DNA of 64,000 bases, from contig NZ_KB905175.1 of NCBI RefSeq assembly GCF_000378625.1, positions 48,763 to 112,762 of the forward strand, given 5' to 3'. Numbering within the stretch: position 1 is the stretch's first letter; each line of letters starts with the position of its first letter. This document shows positions 28,601 through 34,410 of this stretch, piece after piece. The position numbers and the translations under genes were made by a program. The notes below the pieces were generated by a model. That model did no database searches. It saw nothing but the letters and a program-made list of their open reading frames with translations, and was not told the DNA's origin. This stretch comes from Colwellia piezophila ATCC BAA-637 (GTDB taxonomy: Bacteria > Pseudomonadota > Gammaproteobacteria > Enterobacterales > Alteromonadaceae).

Positions 28601-30192
28601 CTCCGCTATTAAATTTATTCGAGCAGGGTGTGCAAAACGTTACCTTAGCTAACCAAAAATTGTATTTATATGATTTTGACCAACAGTTGCTTAGCTCAAT
28701 TAACGTTCCAGTAATGGATTATAATGCCAGAGATTTAACCGTGTTAGCTGATGGACGTATCGCTGTTTTTAATGGCGTATTTTCACCATCGCTTTCTATT
28801 TATAATCCCATTCATGCCACTTGGCACCATAAAAGCTATGATGGCTGGGGCATTGTAAATAATGGCACTTATGGCGGCATAGCGCACTTTAATAACTATG
28901 TTTATGTTACCGATATGTCTATTTCAGGTAGTGATACCGCTGGCATTGTGCGCTTTAATTTAGATAACAATTCAGAGCAGTTCTTCGCTGGTGGCGAATA
29001 TATCGATATAACACTTGGCCAAGATAATATGCTCTATGCACTTTCTGGCTATCAAGTGGATAAATATGACCCTGACACTATGGAATTAATGAGCAGCTTT
29101 ACCGTGAGTGAAGCTAGAGCTATCGCCGTTGATACTCATAGTAATATTTATACCGCCTCGTGGAATGGCGTAATTAAACAGTATGATGCCGGTGGCATAG
29201 AAACTCAGCAGCTAAATATTACCGACTTCTATGATTATGCGGTATCAGCTTCTTTTTACGATATGAATATTAATGACCAAAATAATCTGTTGCTAACAAA
29301 TCGAAATCAGCAAGTATTATTGGTTTTTGGTGATTTGAGTAATATTGAATTACAAGATGAAAGTTTCAAAGGCTATTTTTTAGCGCAAGTACCCATTATA
29401 GATGTTGATAATGACGGCATGCCTTTATGGTGGGAGTCAAAGTTTGGCCTGAATGATAATGATGCAACTGATGCAATCACTGATTTAGATAGTGATGGTT
29501 TAATCAATATTGAAGAGTTTCAGTCACTTACCTTGCCAAATAATATTGATACCGATGAGGATGGATTAAATGACTTCGAAGAAGTCTATAGCTATTTGAC
29601 CAAACCCATAGTGTCGGACACTGATGGTGATGGATTAACGGATGGCGCTGAGGCGCTCGAATACTTTACCAATCCTCTGGTAGTGGACAGTGATGGTGAT
29701 CTGTTTAGTGATGGCGATGAAATTAATATTTATAGTACCGATCCCAATGATATTGATTCTCAACCCACAGCGATAAATCAAGCAAATATTACTTTTGAAT
29801 CAGTCACCCTGCCAAATGATTGGACCCATGGTAGTGATACCAATGCGCAGTGGACTATTGAAAATATAGCGCAAACTGGGAGTGAGAACTATGCACTTCG
29901 CTCAGGCGATATTAGTGATAATCAGATAAGCAGCATTGTTTGGCAAAATGTTTTTTCTGCAGGCACATTGAGTTTTGAAGTAAAGGTGAGTTCTGAGTCA
30001 TGTTGTGACCGCTTTTATTTACTGGTAGATGGGAATGTGGTTGAAAATACCGTTTCTGCAGACTGGCAAACGCTAACAACAGAGTTATCACATGGCCAGC
30101 ACGTTATTGAGTTTCGTTATCAAAAAGATGGCAGTGTCAGCAGAGGTGATGATACGGTATGGGTAGATAACATTATTTTTAACAGCAATTAA
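22651..30192 (+). CDS. giant multidomain lipoprotein with TSP3-like calcium repeats
   Basis: A 2513-residue secreted lipoprotein. The lipobox ITSC places the lipidated Cys at residue 26. Two Ig-like putative domains follow (about 40-130 and 135-225), then a carboxypeptidase-like region (226-320). Asp-rich TSP3/EF-like repeats (DSDNDGLSD, DTDGDGLTDGAE types) occur at about 424-477, 783-815, 1134-1374, 1735-1857 and 2250-2370. Between them lie beta-propeller-like segments (490-780, 840-1130), a PQQ-like propeller (1385-1735) and an NHL-like propeller (1990-2247). Two related jelly-roll modules (about 1864-1987 and 2377-2513, both opening with F-E-x-x-x-L-P) are present. Probably a calcium-stiffened surface adhesin or polysaccharide-binding protein. 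It stands alone between terminators. Domain names are by eye. Confidence 0.75.
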   Translation: MDLSVCIPRSLQIISIIFITLFITSCGGGSDGDETKVVNTPTAALSGSPVLAVNENTQYLFRITSQYFNSGSINFTIENLPSWATFDATTGELLGTPNFDHAGIYSAIKISASDGTSNAVLPTFSIEVLNMNRLPVIITAQAEYQVLEKELILIPVEISDADLDEMSVTLADHPAWLRFDSISSSLVGQPSLTDSGSYQIKIIVNDGSDDLQILQVSLIVKDSIEVSGQVIDGYISGAIVYLDENFNRHFDDGEISTTTNQVGSYTLLLPADKSLLLSKVPMRAYIGAGAQDLSRPELDFTTTPFTLSLPPIDTNLIENELVQGAVISPFSEQVSALIDEKIQLVQSGELSVNELQRFIDNAKVIITKKLITEGQITLEAGQTTNDISDIIFGDFIEGAGNLAGIIEQAEQYVDFIISAHASSDFDGDGLTNDIDTDDDGDGRNDNVDLFPFDPSEWQDTDGDNIGDNADFYPDNSNCYLVGDGDGENCYLNTLAESPSNFISASNDKIAYFYQEDGTLVTFDITTNHVINTQQIGNVSSMIFHQDHQRLYVGLDSGEIKYLNQEYVLTDFSSVEQCVNALIDAGSLLIALDCRGYQGNYVTFARSGEKLSESNNYYDSSKVNAWNSVKNRLYHFRDGISPNDLHYRTINGNGEFVDLVESPYHGDYRISGPIVISTDGSKVLLGSGDIYNADSLTWLTAVDANFTQAFWLDDGSLVTILQSSNQENITLKRRDSNLRLVEVRHLSGEFKAVKAFTDSALLILKHNGSLHFIDYLPSDDNDNDGVKNTLDAFPLDNSASLDTDQDGFPDNWHEGFTESSTNLVIDEYPLDSACWLSSHSNGHGCDVLATQPLFIPDKIVSDDAGNIYFLSSVNNRIYRWLSATNQFTNPIVMSSTIYHDFGDSLSMAYSAEHNRLYLGYSSGAITRFDLDELKENMFANIGADVRSLASVGNFLLAENANGAWNTHYILDKQGEIRDSKDWNRHSSTYAWNEIDSRVYSIEFGNLHYQRVDQILGHITEEGDIRGDFGISPPIKITADGEYAITGNGGVYNLLNEALTASLGLQSIDIISISNLIVSLENSNNSPKLKIWQLDDLTLMAELDVVGTPLALTPNGDELNLVTLLSDGTLNISAIGVVDADGDGLPLWWESLYNFDDNNSDDAALDSDNDGLINLEEFALKTNPIIADTDNDGLLDGAEVNSHFTSPLLNDSDQDGLLDGAEVNEHGTNPLLTDSDDDGLTDSEEINEHLSNPLSADSDNDGLSDLYEINNQLDINSNDANADADSDGLVNIDEMTELTNPNHADSDLDGLTDGDEVHIYLTQPLNRDSDADNMPDGWEITYGFDPLSNSDAELDFDNDSYANSLEFFLTTDPTDINDIPAPKLWNSYQGNADHSGFSAITIAPENLSVRWSVVIPSVNGLNPVVAANGKVFATSNGNNSEQFVFGINAVNGIVAWQQSYDNSHSINAPALHNGKVYFQTREDNNSYLRALNAGNGESIFAASYGNQWSRYKAPTIFDNDIYVAGGTYGGSYKFDGSTGQELWFQTLAQCDNWTPAVDSEHVFYFSDGFVIADKSTGLAVQKNEALNISCQTPILTGQNTALVISGYNLYAFDSRSAENIWSIETNDYYSRFIGTPSVALGKIYANRSGSLTVLDQFSGAELWSWRPQNNAQLQGNVVLTLNLAFVQDGVNTYAIDLNTHEQVWSYPVSGVVSLSVEGALYIAGTNGVLTAIDFGHDSDSDGIDDWWENLYGLDSQDGSDAALNADSDALSNLEEFQHATDPTNSDSDNDGLSDSDEVNVHLSNPLSSDSDKDGMPDAWEVSQSLNLLDGNDALLDADDDGISNLDEYSEQTDPHDGNSIPNIIETLLLSFEDAILPIDWLIDDALASSWGVSNLESSDGDYSIFSAGQSAISFSGYFNGNNLTFDVKSNCQSSSYISVYIDDELNQRIRFDESWQSVVAVIPRGRHTVAFKVDNCGVYLDNLQFTPLLNLFEQGVQNVTLANQKLYLYDFDQQLLSSINVPVMDYNARDLTVLADGRIAVFNGVFSPSLSIYNPIHATWHHKSYDGWGIVNNGTYGGIAHFNNYVYVTDMSISGSDTAGIVRFNLDNNSEQFFAGGEYIDITLGQDNMLYALSGYQVDKYDPDTMELMSSFTVSEARAIAVDTHSNIYTASWNGVIKQYDAGGIETQQLNITDFYDYAVSASFYDMNINDQNNLLLTNRNQQVLLVFGDLSNIELQDESFKGYFLAQVPIIDVDNDGMPLWWESKFGLNDNDATDAITDLDSDGLINIEEFQSLTLPNNIDTDEDGLNDFEEVYSYLTKPIVSDTDGDGLTDGAEALEYFTNPLVVDSDGDLFSDGDEINIYSTDPNDIDSQPTAINQANITFESVTLPNDWTHGSDTNAQWTIENIAQTGSENYALRSGDISDNQISSIVWQNVFSAGTLSFEVKVSSESCCDRFYLLVDGNVVENTVSADWQTLTTELSHGQHVIEFRYQKDGSVSRGDDTVWVDNIIFNSN

Positions 30193-30213
30193 AACATCAT
30201 ATCGTGATGTTTT
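30191..30213 (+). terminator. hairpin after the giant lipoprotein gene
   Basis: Stem AAAACATCA / TGATGTTTT with a 5-nt loop, overlapping the stop codon of the giant gene; it ends in a short T-run. Confidence 0.7.
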
Positions 30214-30300
30214 ATTGTTGCCTGCAGAGTCTTGTTAAAACCAACTTCATTGTCGGTTTTTAACTAAATATAGCCTGTAATTAAATCAAAGGATGGACAG

Positions 30301-31374
30301 ATGAAAAAATTATTGATCATTATAGTGTTATTGCCTCTACTAACGTTGACCAATGCAGCACGAGCACAAGAAAATAGCATTAATACCGATGACATTGAAA
30401 ATATCTCTAAATACCTCTCTACCATTACTACTCCTGAGCCAATAAAGCGAGTAAACCCTAAATACCCATTATCAGCTGCTAGAAATGGCAGGGAGGGTTG
30501 GGCTATTTTAAGTTTTGTTATAAACGAAGAGGGTAGAGTAGAAGATATTATTGTAAAAGATAGCTCAGGTAGTCAAGATTTTATTAAAGAGTCTAAAAAG
30601 GCGGCTAAAAAGTGGCGCTATAAACCTGCTTTTTCAAATGGAAAAGCTATTCAGCAATGTGTAAATACAGTTCAATTAGATTTTAGAATGAGTGGCGGTG
30701 GTACCAAAGGTGTTAGCCGTAAGTTTAAAGGTAAATATACCAAAGCTGTCGACGCACTAGAAGCCAAGGACTTTAAAGAGCTAGATAAACTTTTAGCTAA
30801 GATGCAAAAGAACAGATCTATGCACTTATCTGAGTATAATTATCTTCAATTATTATCAGCTGATTATGCCAAGGTGCAAGGGGATAAAGATAAACAGTTA
30901 AAGTATTTGAGCCGCGTAGCTAAGGCATTGGGGCGTTTAAGTGATGAAAAACAAAAATTATCAGTACTTTACCAGGTGTTTAACTTAGAGATTGAATTAA
31001 ATGAGTTTAAAGCCGCGTACGCAACTTATGAAAGGTTGAAAAAGCTTCCTGTAGCTGAACCCTATCTTGCGCAATTTGCCGAAACCATTGATAAAGTGGA
31101 TATGCTTATTGCCGGAGATAAAAATCTTGTCATAGCTGGCGATATCAAAGAAGATTTCTGGACGACGGCCTTAGTAAGAAAGGAATTTTCACTCACAGAA
31201 ATTAAAGGCTCATTGCATACCTTGGATGTACGCTGTGCTAATAAACGTCACCAATATACCATTGAAAAGCATAGTACTTGGAAGTTACCAACTAGCTGGG
31301 AGAATTGTAGTATTTATGTCTATGGTGAGCCGAACACTAGCTTTAAATTAGTGGAACATCCACTAAGTATTTAA
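30301..31374 (+). CDS. periplasmic TonB C-terminal-domain protein
   Basis: A 357-residue protein with a cleavable signal peptide (MKKLLIIIVLLPLLTLTNAARA) instead of the membrane anchor and Pro-rich spacer of true TonB. The TonB C-terminal domain is at residues about 45-135 (RVNPKYPLSAARNGREGWAI, VKDSSGSQDF, KKWRYKPAFSNGKAI). It is followed by about 220 residues of helical, TPR-like sequence. Such proteins may modulate TonB receptors or act in envelope complexes, but no direct evidence is available here. AAAGGATGGACAG precedes the ATG. Its stop abuts the stop of the convergent DUF2182 gene with no base between them. Confidence 0.78.
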   Translation: MKKLLIIIVLLPLLTLTNAARAQENSINTDDIENISKYLSTITTPEPIKRVNPKYPLSAARNGREGWAILSFVINEEGRVEDIIVKDSSGSQDFIKESKKAAKKWRYKPAFSNGKAIQQCVNTVQLDFRMSGGGTKGVSRKFKGKYTKAVDALEAKDFKELDKLLAKMQKNRSMHLSEYNYLQLLSADYAKVQGDKDKQLKYLSRVAKALGRLSDEKQKLSVLYQVFNLEIELNEFKAAYATYERLKKLPVAEPYLAQFAETIDKVDMLIAGDKNLVIAGDIKEDFWTTALVRKEFSLTEIKGSLHTLDVRCANKRHQYTIEKHSTWKLPTSWENCSIYVYGEPNTSFKLVEHPLSI

Positions 31375-32136
31375 TCACTCTATCGCTAAATATATTGCCA
31401 ATAACACTAACATTGCTCCTATTACCTTGCTAAATAAAGCGCCTTGAGGAGCTGTTTTTTCAATAGCAACGAGTAGTGTTAGGGCAAAAATCCATTGTAA
31501 ACTCATCACCCCAAAAACCAATAACAATGCCATTAACGCCCAGCAGCAACCAAGGCAATATTGACCATGGCTAAAGCCCATTTTAATAGCGCCTTTAATT
31601 CCTTCTTGCCAAGAAGACGTTAAGAATCCAAGGGGTGAACGACAATGGTTTAAGCAGCGTTGCTTAATAGGTAGCCATTGATAAACACCCGCTAATAAAA
31701 GTATTAAGCAAGTAAATTCAAGCTGAGCGCTTTTCATCATTGGCGTTAATAACGCTAAATGATGAAACCACCATTGCAGAATAGTGATGGCAAAACTGTA
31801 ACTACACCAAGCGAGTAAATAACCCAAAATAAAGTAAAAGCTTGCTGCGTATGGTGCCTTTCTAGCTTGACGCTGACGGTTTATCTTTTCGATTAAATAT
31901 ATTACCGGCAGGGCTGAAGGTAACATCATGCCTGCCATCATTATTGCCCACATTAAAAATAACATGGCAATATCTAAGTAGTTCCACTGAGCGACAGGAG
32001 CCATATTCATTGTCATCAGAAAAAACATGTAATACCAAGCGGCAAAGATAATGGTTAACACCAAATATATTGGCCACTGTTTTACTCGTTGAATTGCCCT
32101 GAGCATTCGGGGGAACCCTTGTGGTGAAATTATCAA
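31375..32136 (-). CDS. DUF2182 integral membrane protein
   Basis: A 253-residue inner-membrane protein with about six helices. Conserved motifs are MLFLMWAIMMAGMMLPSALP (Met-rich helix), RCLNHCRSPLGFL and GFSHGQYCLGCCWALM. This is DUF2182, described as a predicted metal-binding membrane family. The Met, His and Cys content fits a copper or other soft-metal site, but that is inference. It lies 16 bp downstream of the DUF1326 gene, a pairing found in other proteobacteria, so the two are probably one operon and one functional unit. There is no room for a terminator between it and the convergent TonB-domain gene. Confidence 0.82.
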   Translation of the reverse strand: MIISPQGFPRMLRAIQRVKQWPIYLVLTIIFAAWYYMFFLMTMNMAPVAQWNYLDIAMLFLMWAIMMAGMMLPSALPVIYLIEKINRQRQARKAPYAASFYFILGYLLAWCSYSFAITILQWWFHHLALLTPMMKSAQLEFTCLILLLAGVYQWLPIKQRCLNHCRSPLGFLTSSWQEGIKGAIKMGFSHGQYCLGCCWALMALLLVFGVMSLQWIFALTLLVAIEKTAPQGALFSKVIGAMLVLLAIYLAIE

Positions 32137-32152
32137 TGGTTGTCAATTATTA

Positions 32153-32788
32153 TCAGTTGGCCCAATTCACTTCGGCTTTTGCGGCAAAGAGACCAACATG
32201 ATTAAACGACAACATATTATGTTTTATCGACATCGCTTTAGTTGTGCCAATGATGCCATCGTTCCAAAAGAAACCGCCATCAGGGTAGGTGATATGGACA
32301 TTCTGATCTTCACCATTCATCGGGTTGATTAACGGCGTATGCTCAACCTCAATGACATCAACGATACTAAAGCTAGAATGTTTATTATCTATGTTCATTT
32401 GAATATCAGCCACGATAGGCCCTTCTAGTTCAGAAAATGTTCCTGCCAGTGCTTCAAAGGGCATACCACCAAACTGGCCGGTGAAAATATTAGCAATGGC
32501 ACCTATTTGCTCAGTAGAGGCGGCAGAGTCTATAAATAATATGGCTTTGCCATCACCTTGATGGATGGCTTTGGGCCACGCTGCGGCAAATATGACTTTA
32601 ATATCACTTAAATCTAAATCGTCCAAATGGCCTGTCTTGATATAGAAACCTAATAAGGCTTCACAACTGCCAGCGTCACTGTCAGGAAAACCTGAAAACT
32701 GACATCCACAGCCATGGCTACAGTTGCAACATTCAATTTGATGCATAGACAGCGACCAGTTGTTTTCTTGCTCTTGTTCAGTAGACAT
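32153..32788 (-). CDS. DUF1326 protein
   Basis: A 211-residue protein without signal peptide. The N-terminal motif ECCNCSHGCGCQFSG provides a cluster of Cys and one His suited to binding a metal. FIDSAASTEQIGAIANIFTG and GGMPFEALAGTFSELEGPIV are family landmarks of DUF1326. AGGAG lies six bases before the ATG. It is the first gene of the DUF1326-DUF2182 pair; the association suggests metal handling, but no activity is established. Its upstream region contains a G10 tract. Confidence 0.82.
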   Translation of the reverse strand: MSTEQEQENNWSLSMHQIECCNCSHGCGCQFSGFPDSDAGSCEALLGFYIKTGHLDDLDLSDIKVIFAAAWPKAIHQGDGKAILFIDSAASTEQIGAIANIFTGQFGGMPFEALAGTFSELEGPIVADIQMNIDNKHSSFSIVDVIEVEHTPLINPMNGEDQNVHITYPDGGFFWNDGIIGTTKAMSIKHNMLSFNHVGLFAAKAEVNWAN

Positions 32789-32897
32789 GATGGTCTCCTG
32801 ATGTTGAAGATTGATTTATAAGTATAGGTTGTTTTTTTGTATCGTGACTTTTGAGGTAAGTTGATAATGCAGAGGAAGTGTAAGTTAATGAGTCGTA

Positions 32898-32907
32898 GGG
32901 GGGGGGG
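32898..32907. repeat. G10 homopolymer in a divergent promoter region
   Basis: Ten consecutive G residues in otherwise AT-rich DNA, between the divergent DUF1326 gene (start 32788) and the metalloprotease gene (start 33022). Tracts of this length are prone to slippage during replication and could vary promoter spacing. Confidence 0.85.
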
Positions 32908-33021
32908 AGCTTATTCATGTAAGGAAGATATTCTTGCGGTCTTTACTATACTCAAATAAAGGTGATTACAAGGTAAGATATACTAATGAAAGCATTCATA
33001 ATTGACTAAATATGAGGTTTT

Positions 33022-33828
33022 ATGATGAAAACATTACTCTTTTTTTTGACAAGCTTAATATCAATATCGGCATCAGCAGATAATTCATGGGGCACTTATC
33101 ATTGGGCTAGAGAAAGTAGCTCTTTTGAATTGGAACTCATTAATAGTACCACTAGCAACTGGGATGATTATGTAACTCAAGCTGTTGGTGATTGGAGTGC
33201 CTCTCCTGAAGTGACCTTGGTTGAAGATACTAATGGGGGCACGAGTAAAAAGATTCGTCGACAATGCCGAGCACCAAAGGGTGGGCTACGTATATGCAAT
33301 TTAGCTTATGGGCAAACTGGCTGGTTAGGTATAGCGGGTATTTCATTGGATGCTAATGGTCATATTAGTCAAGGGTATACCAAGTTAAATGATAGTTATT
33401 TTTCACTCAGTTATTATGACAAAGCTAGTTGGAAGCAAAGTGTTACTTGCCAGGAGTTAGGACATAATTTGGGTTTAGATCATCAAGATGAAGATTTTGA
33501 TAATAAAACACTCTTTTCTTGCATGGATTACCAAGATCCGCCTTTTCCTTACCCAAACGGCCATGATTATCAGCAAATAGCTGATATATACGGTCACTCA
33601 GATAGTTACGATTCATATAGTCAAACAGATGAAGGGTCTTCATCTGATGGCGGCAGTTGTAATGCACCGAAAGGCAAGGGTTGTAATAAAGCCAACTTTT
33701 CAGGGAATAATGGTGAAATTGGTTGGGGGAACTCGCTTGGTAGGCGAGGTAATAGTGAAGTGTTTTTACGCGTTGATCATAATGGCATAAGACATTTAAC
33801 TCATGTCACTTGGGCGAAAGGACACTAG
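33022..33828 (+). CDS. secreted metalloprotease-like protein with QExxH motif
   Basis: A 268-residue exported protein with signal peptide MMKTLLFFLTSLISISASA. The region TCQELGHNLGLDHQDED is the extended metzincin-type zinc motif HExxHxxGxxH with its first His replaced by Gln; the Glu and the other two His are kept. FSCMDYQDPP may be the Met-turn equivalent. The tail (about 200-268) is Ser/Gly/Cys-rich, with CNAPKGKGCNKAN. The Gln form occurs, as I recall, in a group of uncharacterised secreted proteins, so it may be a family trait rather than a mutation. Whether it is catalytic is open. TGAGG precedes the start. Confidence 0.65.
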   Translation: MMKTLLFFLTSLISISASADNSWGTYHWARESSSFELELINSTTSNWDDYVTQAVGDWSASPEVTLVEDTNGGTSKKIRRQCRAPKGGLRICNLAYGQTGWLGIAGISLDANGHISQGYTKLNDSYFSLSYYDKASWKQSVTCQELGHNLGLDHQDEDFDNKTLFSCMDYQDPPFPYPNGHDYQQIADIYGHSDSYDSYSQTDEGSSSDGGSCNAPKGKGCNKANFSGNNGEIGWGNSLGRRGNSEVFLRVDHNGIRHLTHVTWAKGH

Positions 33829-33857
33829 CTAAGCCGAGTAATTCGTATTTTGTCATA

Positions 33858-33884
33858 GCCTTATAATTTGCTAAATTATAAGGC
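33858..33884. terminator. hairpin after the metalloprotease gene
   Basis: Perfect 12-bp stem GCCTTATAATTT / AAATTATAAGGC with a 3-nt loop. The following sequence TAAATTTT is a weak T-run. Confidence 0.6.
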
Positions 33885-33906
33885 TAAATTTTAAGGAGAG
33901 TAATGC

Positions 33907-34284
33907 ATGACATTGCGAAACACCAAACTAATACGCCAATATACATTAGCTATGTTATGTTCTTTTTTGTTTGCAGGTTGTGCAGGAGCCAATATTACCA
34001 TGCTTGGGCAAGTCCAATCTGAGTGGGACTTTGATCACCAGTTACAATTTAAAAGAACGCAATTTGATGAAAACCATTATCAATTAGAAGTTATCTCAAA
34101 TCAGAACATTAATTTCGAACGCCTATCCGCATTTTTATTGCGCCGTAGTTATTTAATTTGTGGTCAATATGGCTACAAACTTGAATTAATTAAGGGCGTT
34201 GAGAGCTTTGATTTTCCGCTGGCATCACCTAATTTAATCATGCCAAACTTAACCGCTAAGCTTGAGTGTCCATTAAGTAATTAA
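33907..34284 (+). CDS. small lipoprotein of unknown function
   Basis: A 125-residue protein with a lipoprotein signal ending in LFAGC (Cys25). The mature part is beta-rich with three further Cys, and contains QYGYKLELIKGVESFDFP. I do not recognise the family. AAGGAG precedes the ATG. It is separated from the metalloprotease gene by a hairpin, and from convergent acnB by a strong two-way terminator. Confidence 0.65.
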   Translation: MTLRNTKLIRQYTLAMLCSFLFAGCAGANITMLGQVQSEWDFDHQLQFKRTQFDENHYQLEVISNQNINFERLSAFLLRRSYLICGQYGYKLELIKGVESFDFPLASPNLIMPNLTAKLECPLSN

Positions 34285-34314
34285 TCTTGTTGGTAATAAT
34301 ATCTAGGCAAAAAA

Positions 34315-34346
34315 AATGGGGGCTACTTATAAAAGTAGCCCCCATT
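34315..34346. terminator. bidirectional terminator, lipoprotein / acnB
   Basis: Perfect 14-bp stem AATGGGGGCTACTT / AAGTAGCCCCCATT with a 4-nt loop. A-run upstream and T-rich DNA downstream. Confidence 0.9.
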
Positions 34347-34373
34347 ATTTATTTCTTTAACTAGTAAAATAGA

Positions 34374-34406
34374 GCGCCTAGCTAGCGCCTAATTAGCTCC
34401 TAGTTA
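34374..34406. repeat. three tandem 11-mers beside the acnB stop
   Basis: GCGCCTAGCTA, GCGCCTAATTA and GCTCCTAGTTA follow one another without gaps, ending just before the acnB stop codon. Probably a replication-slippage repeat; no function evident. Confidence 0.7.
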
Positions 34407-34410
34407 GGAA

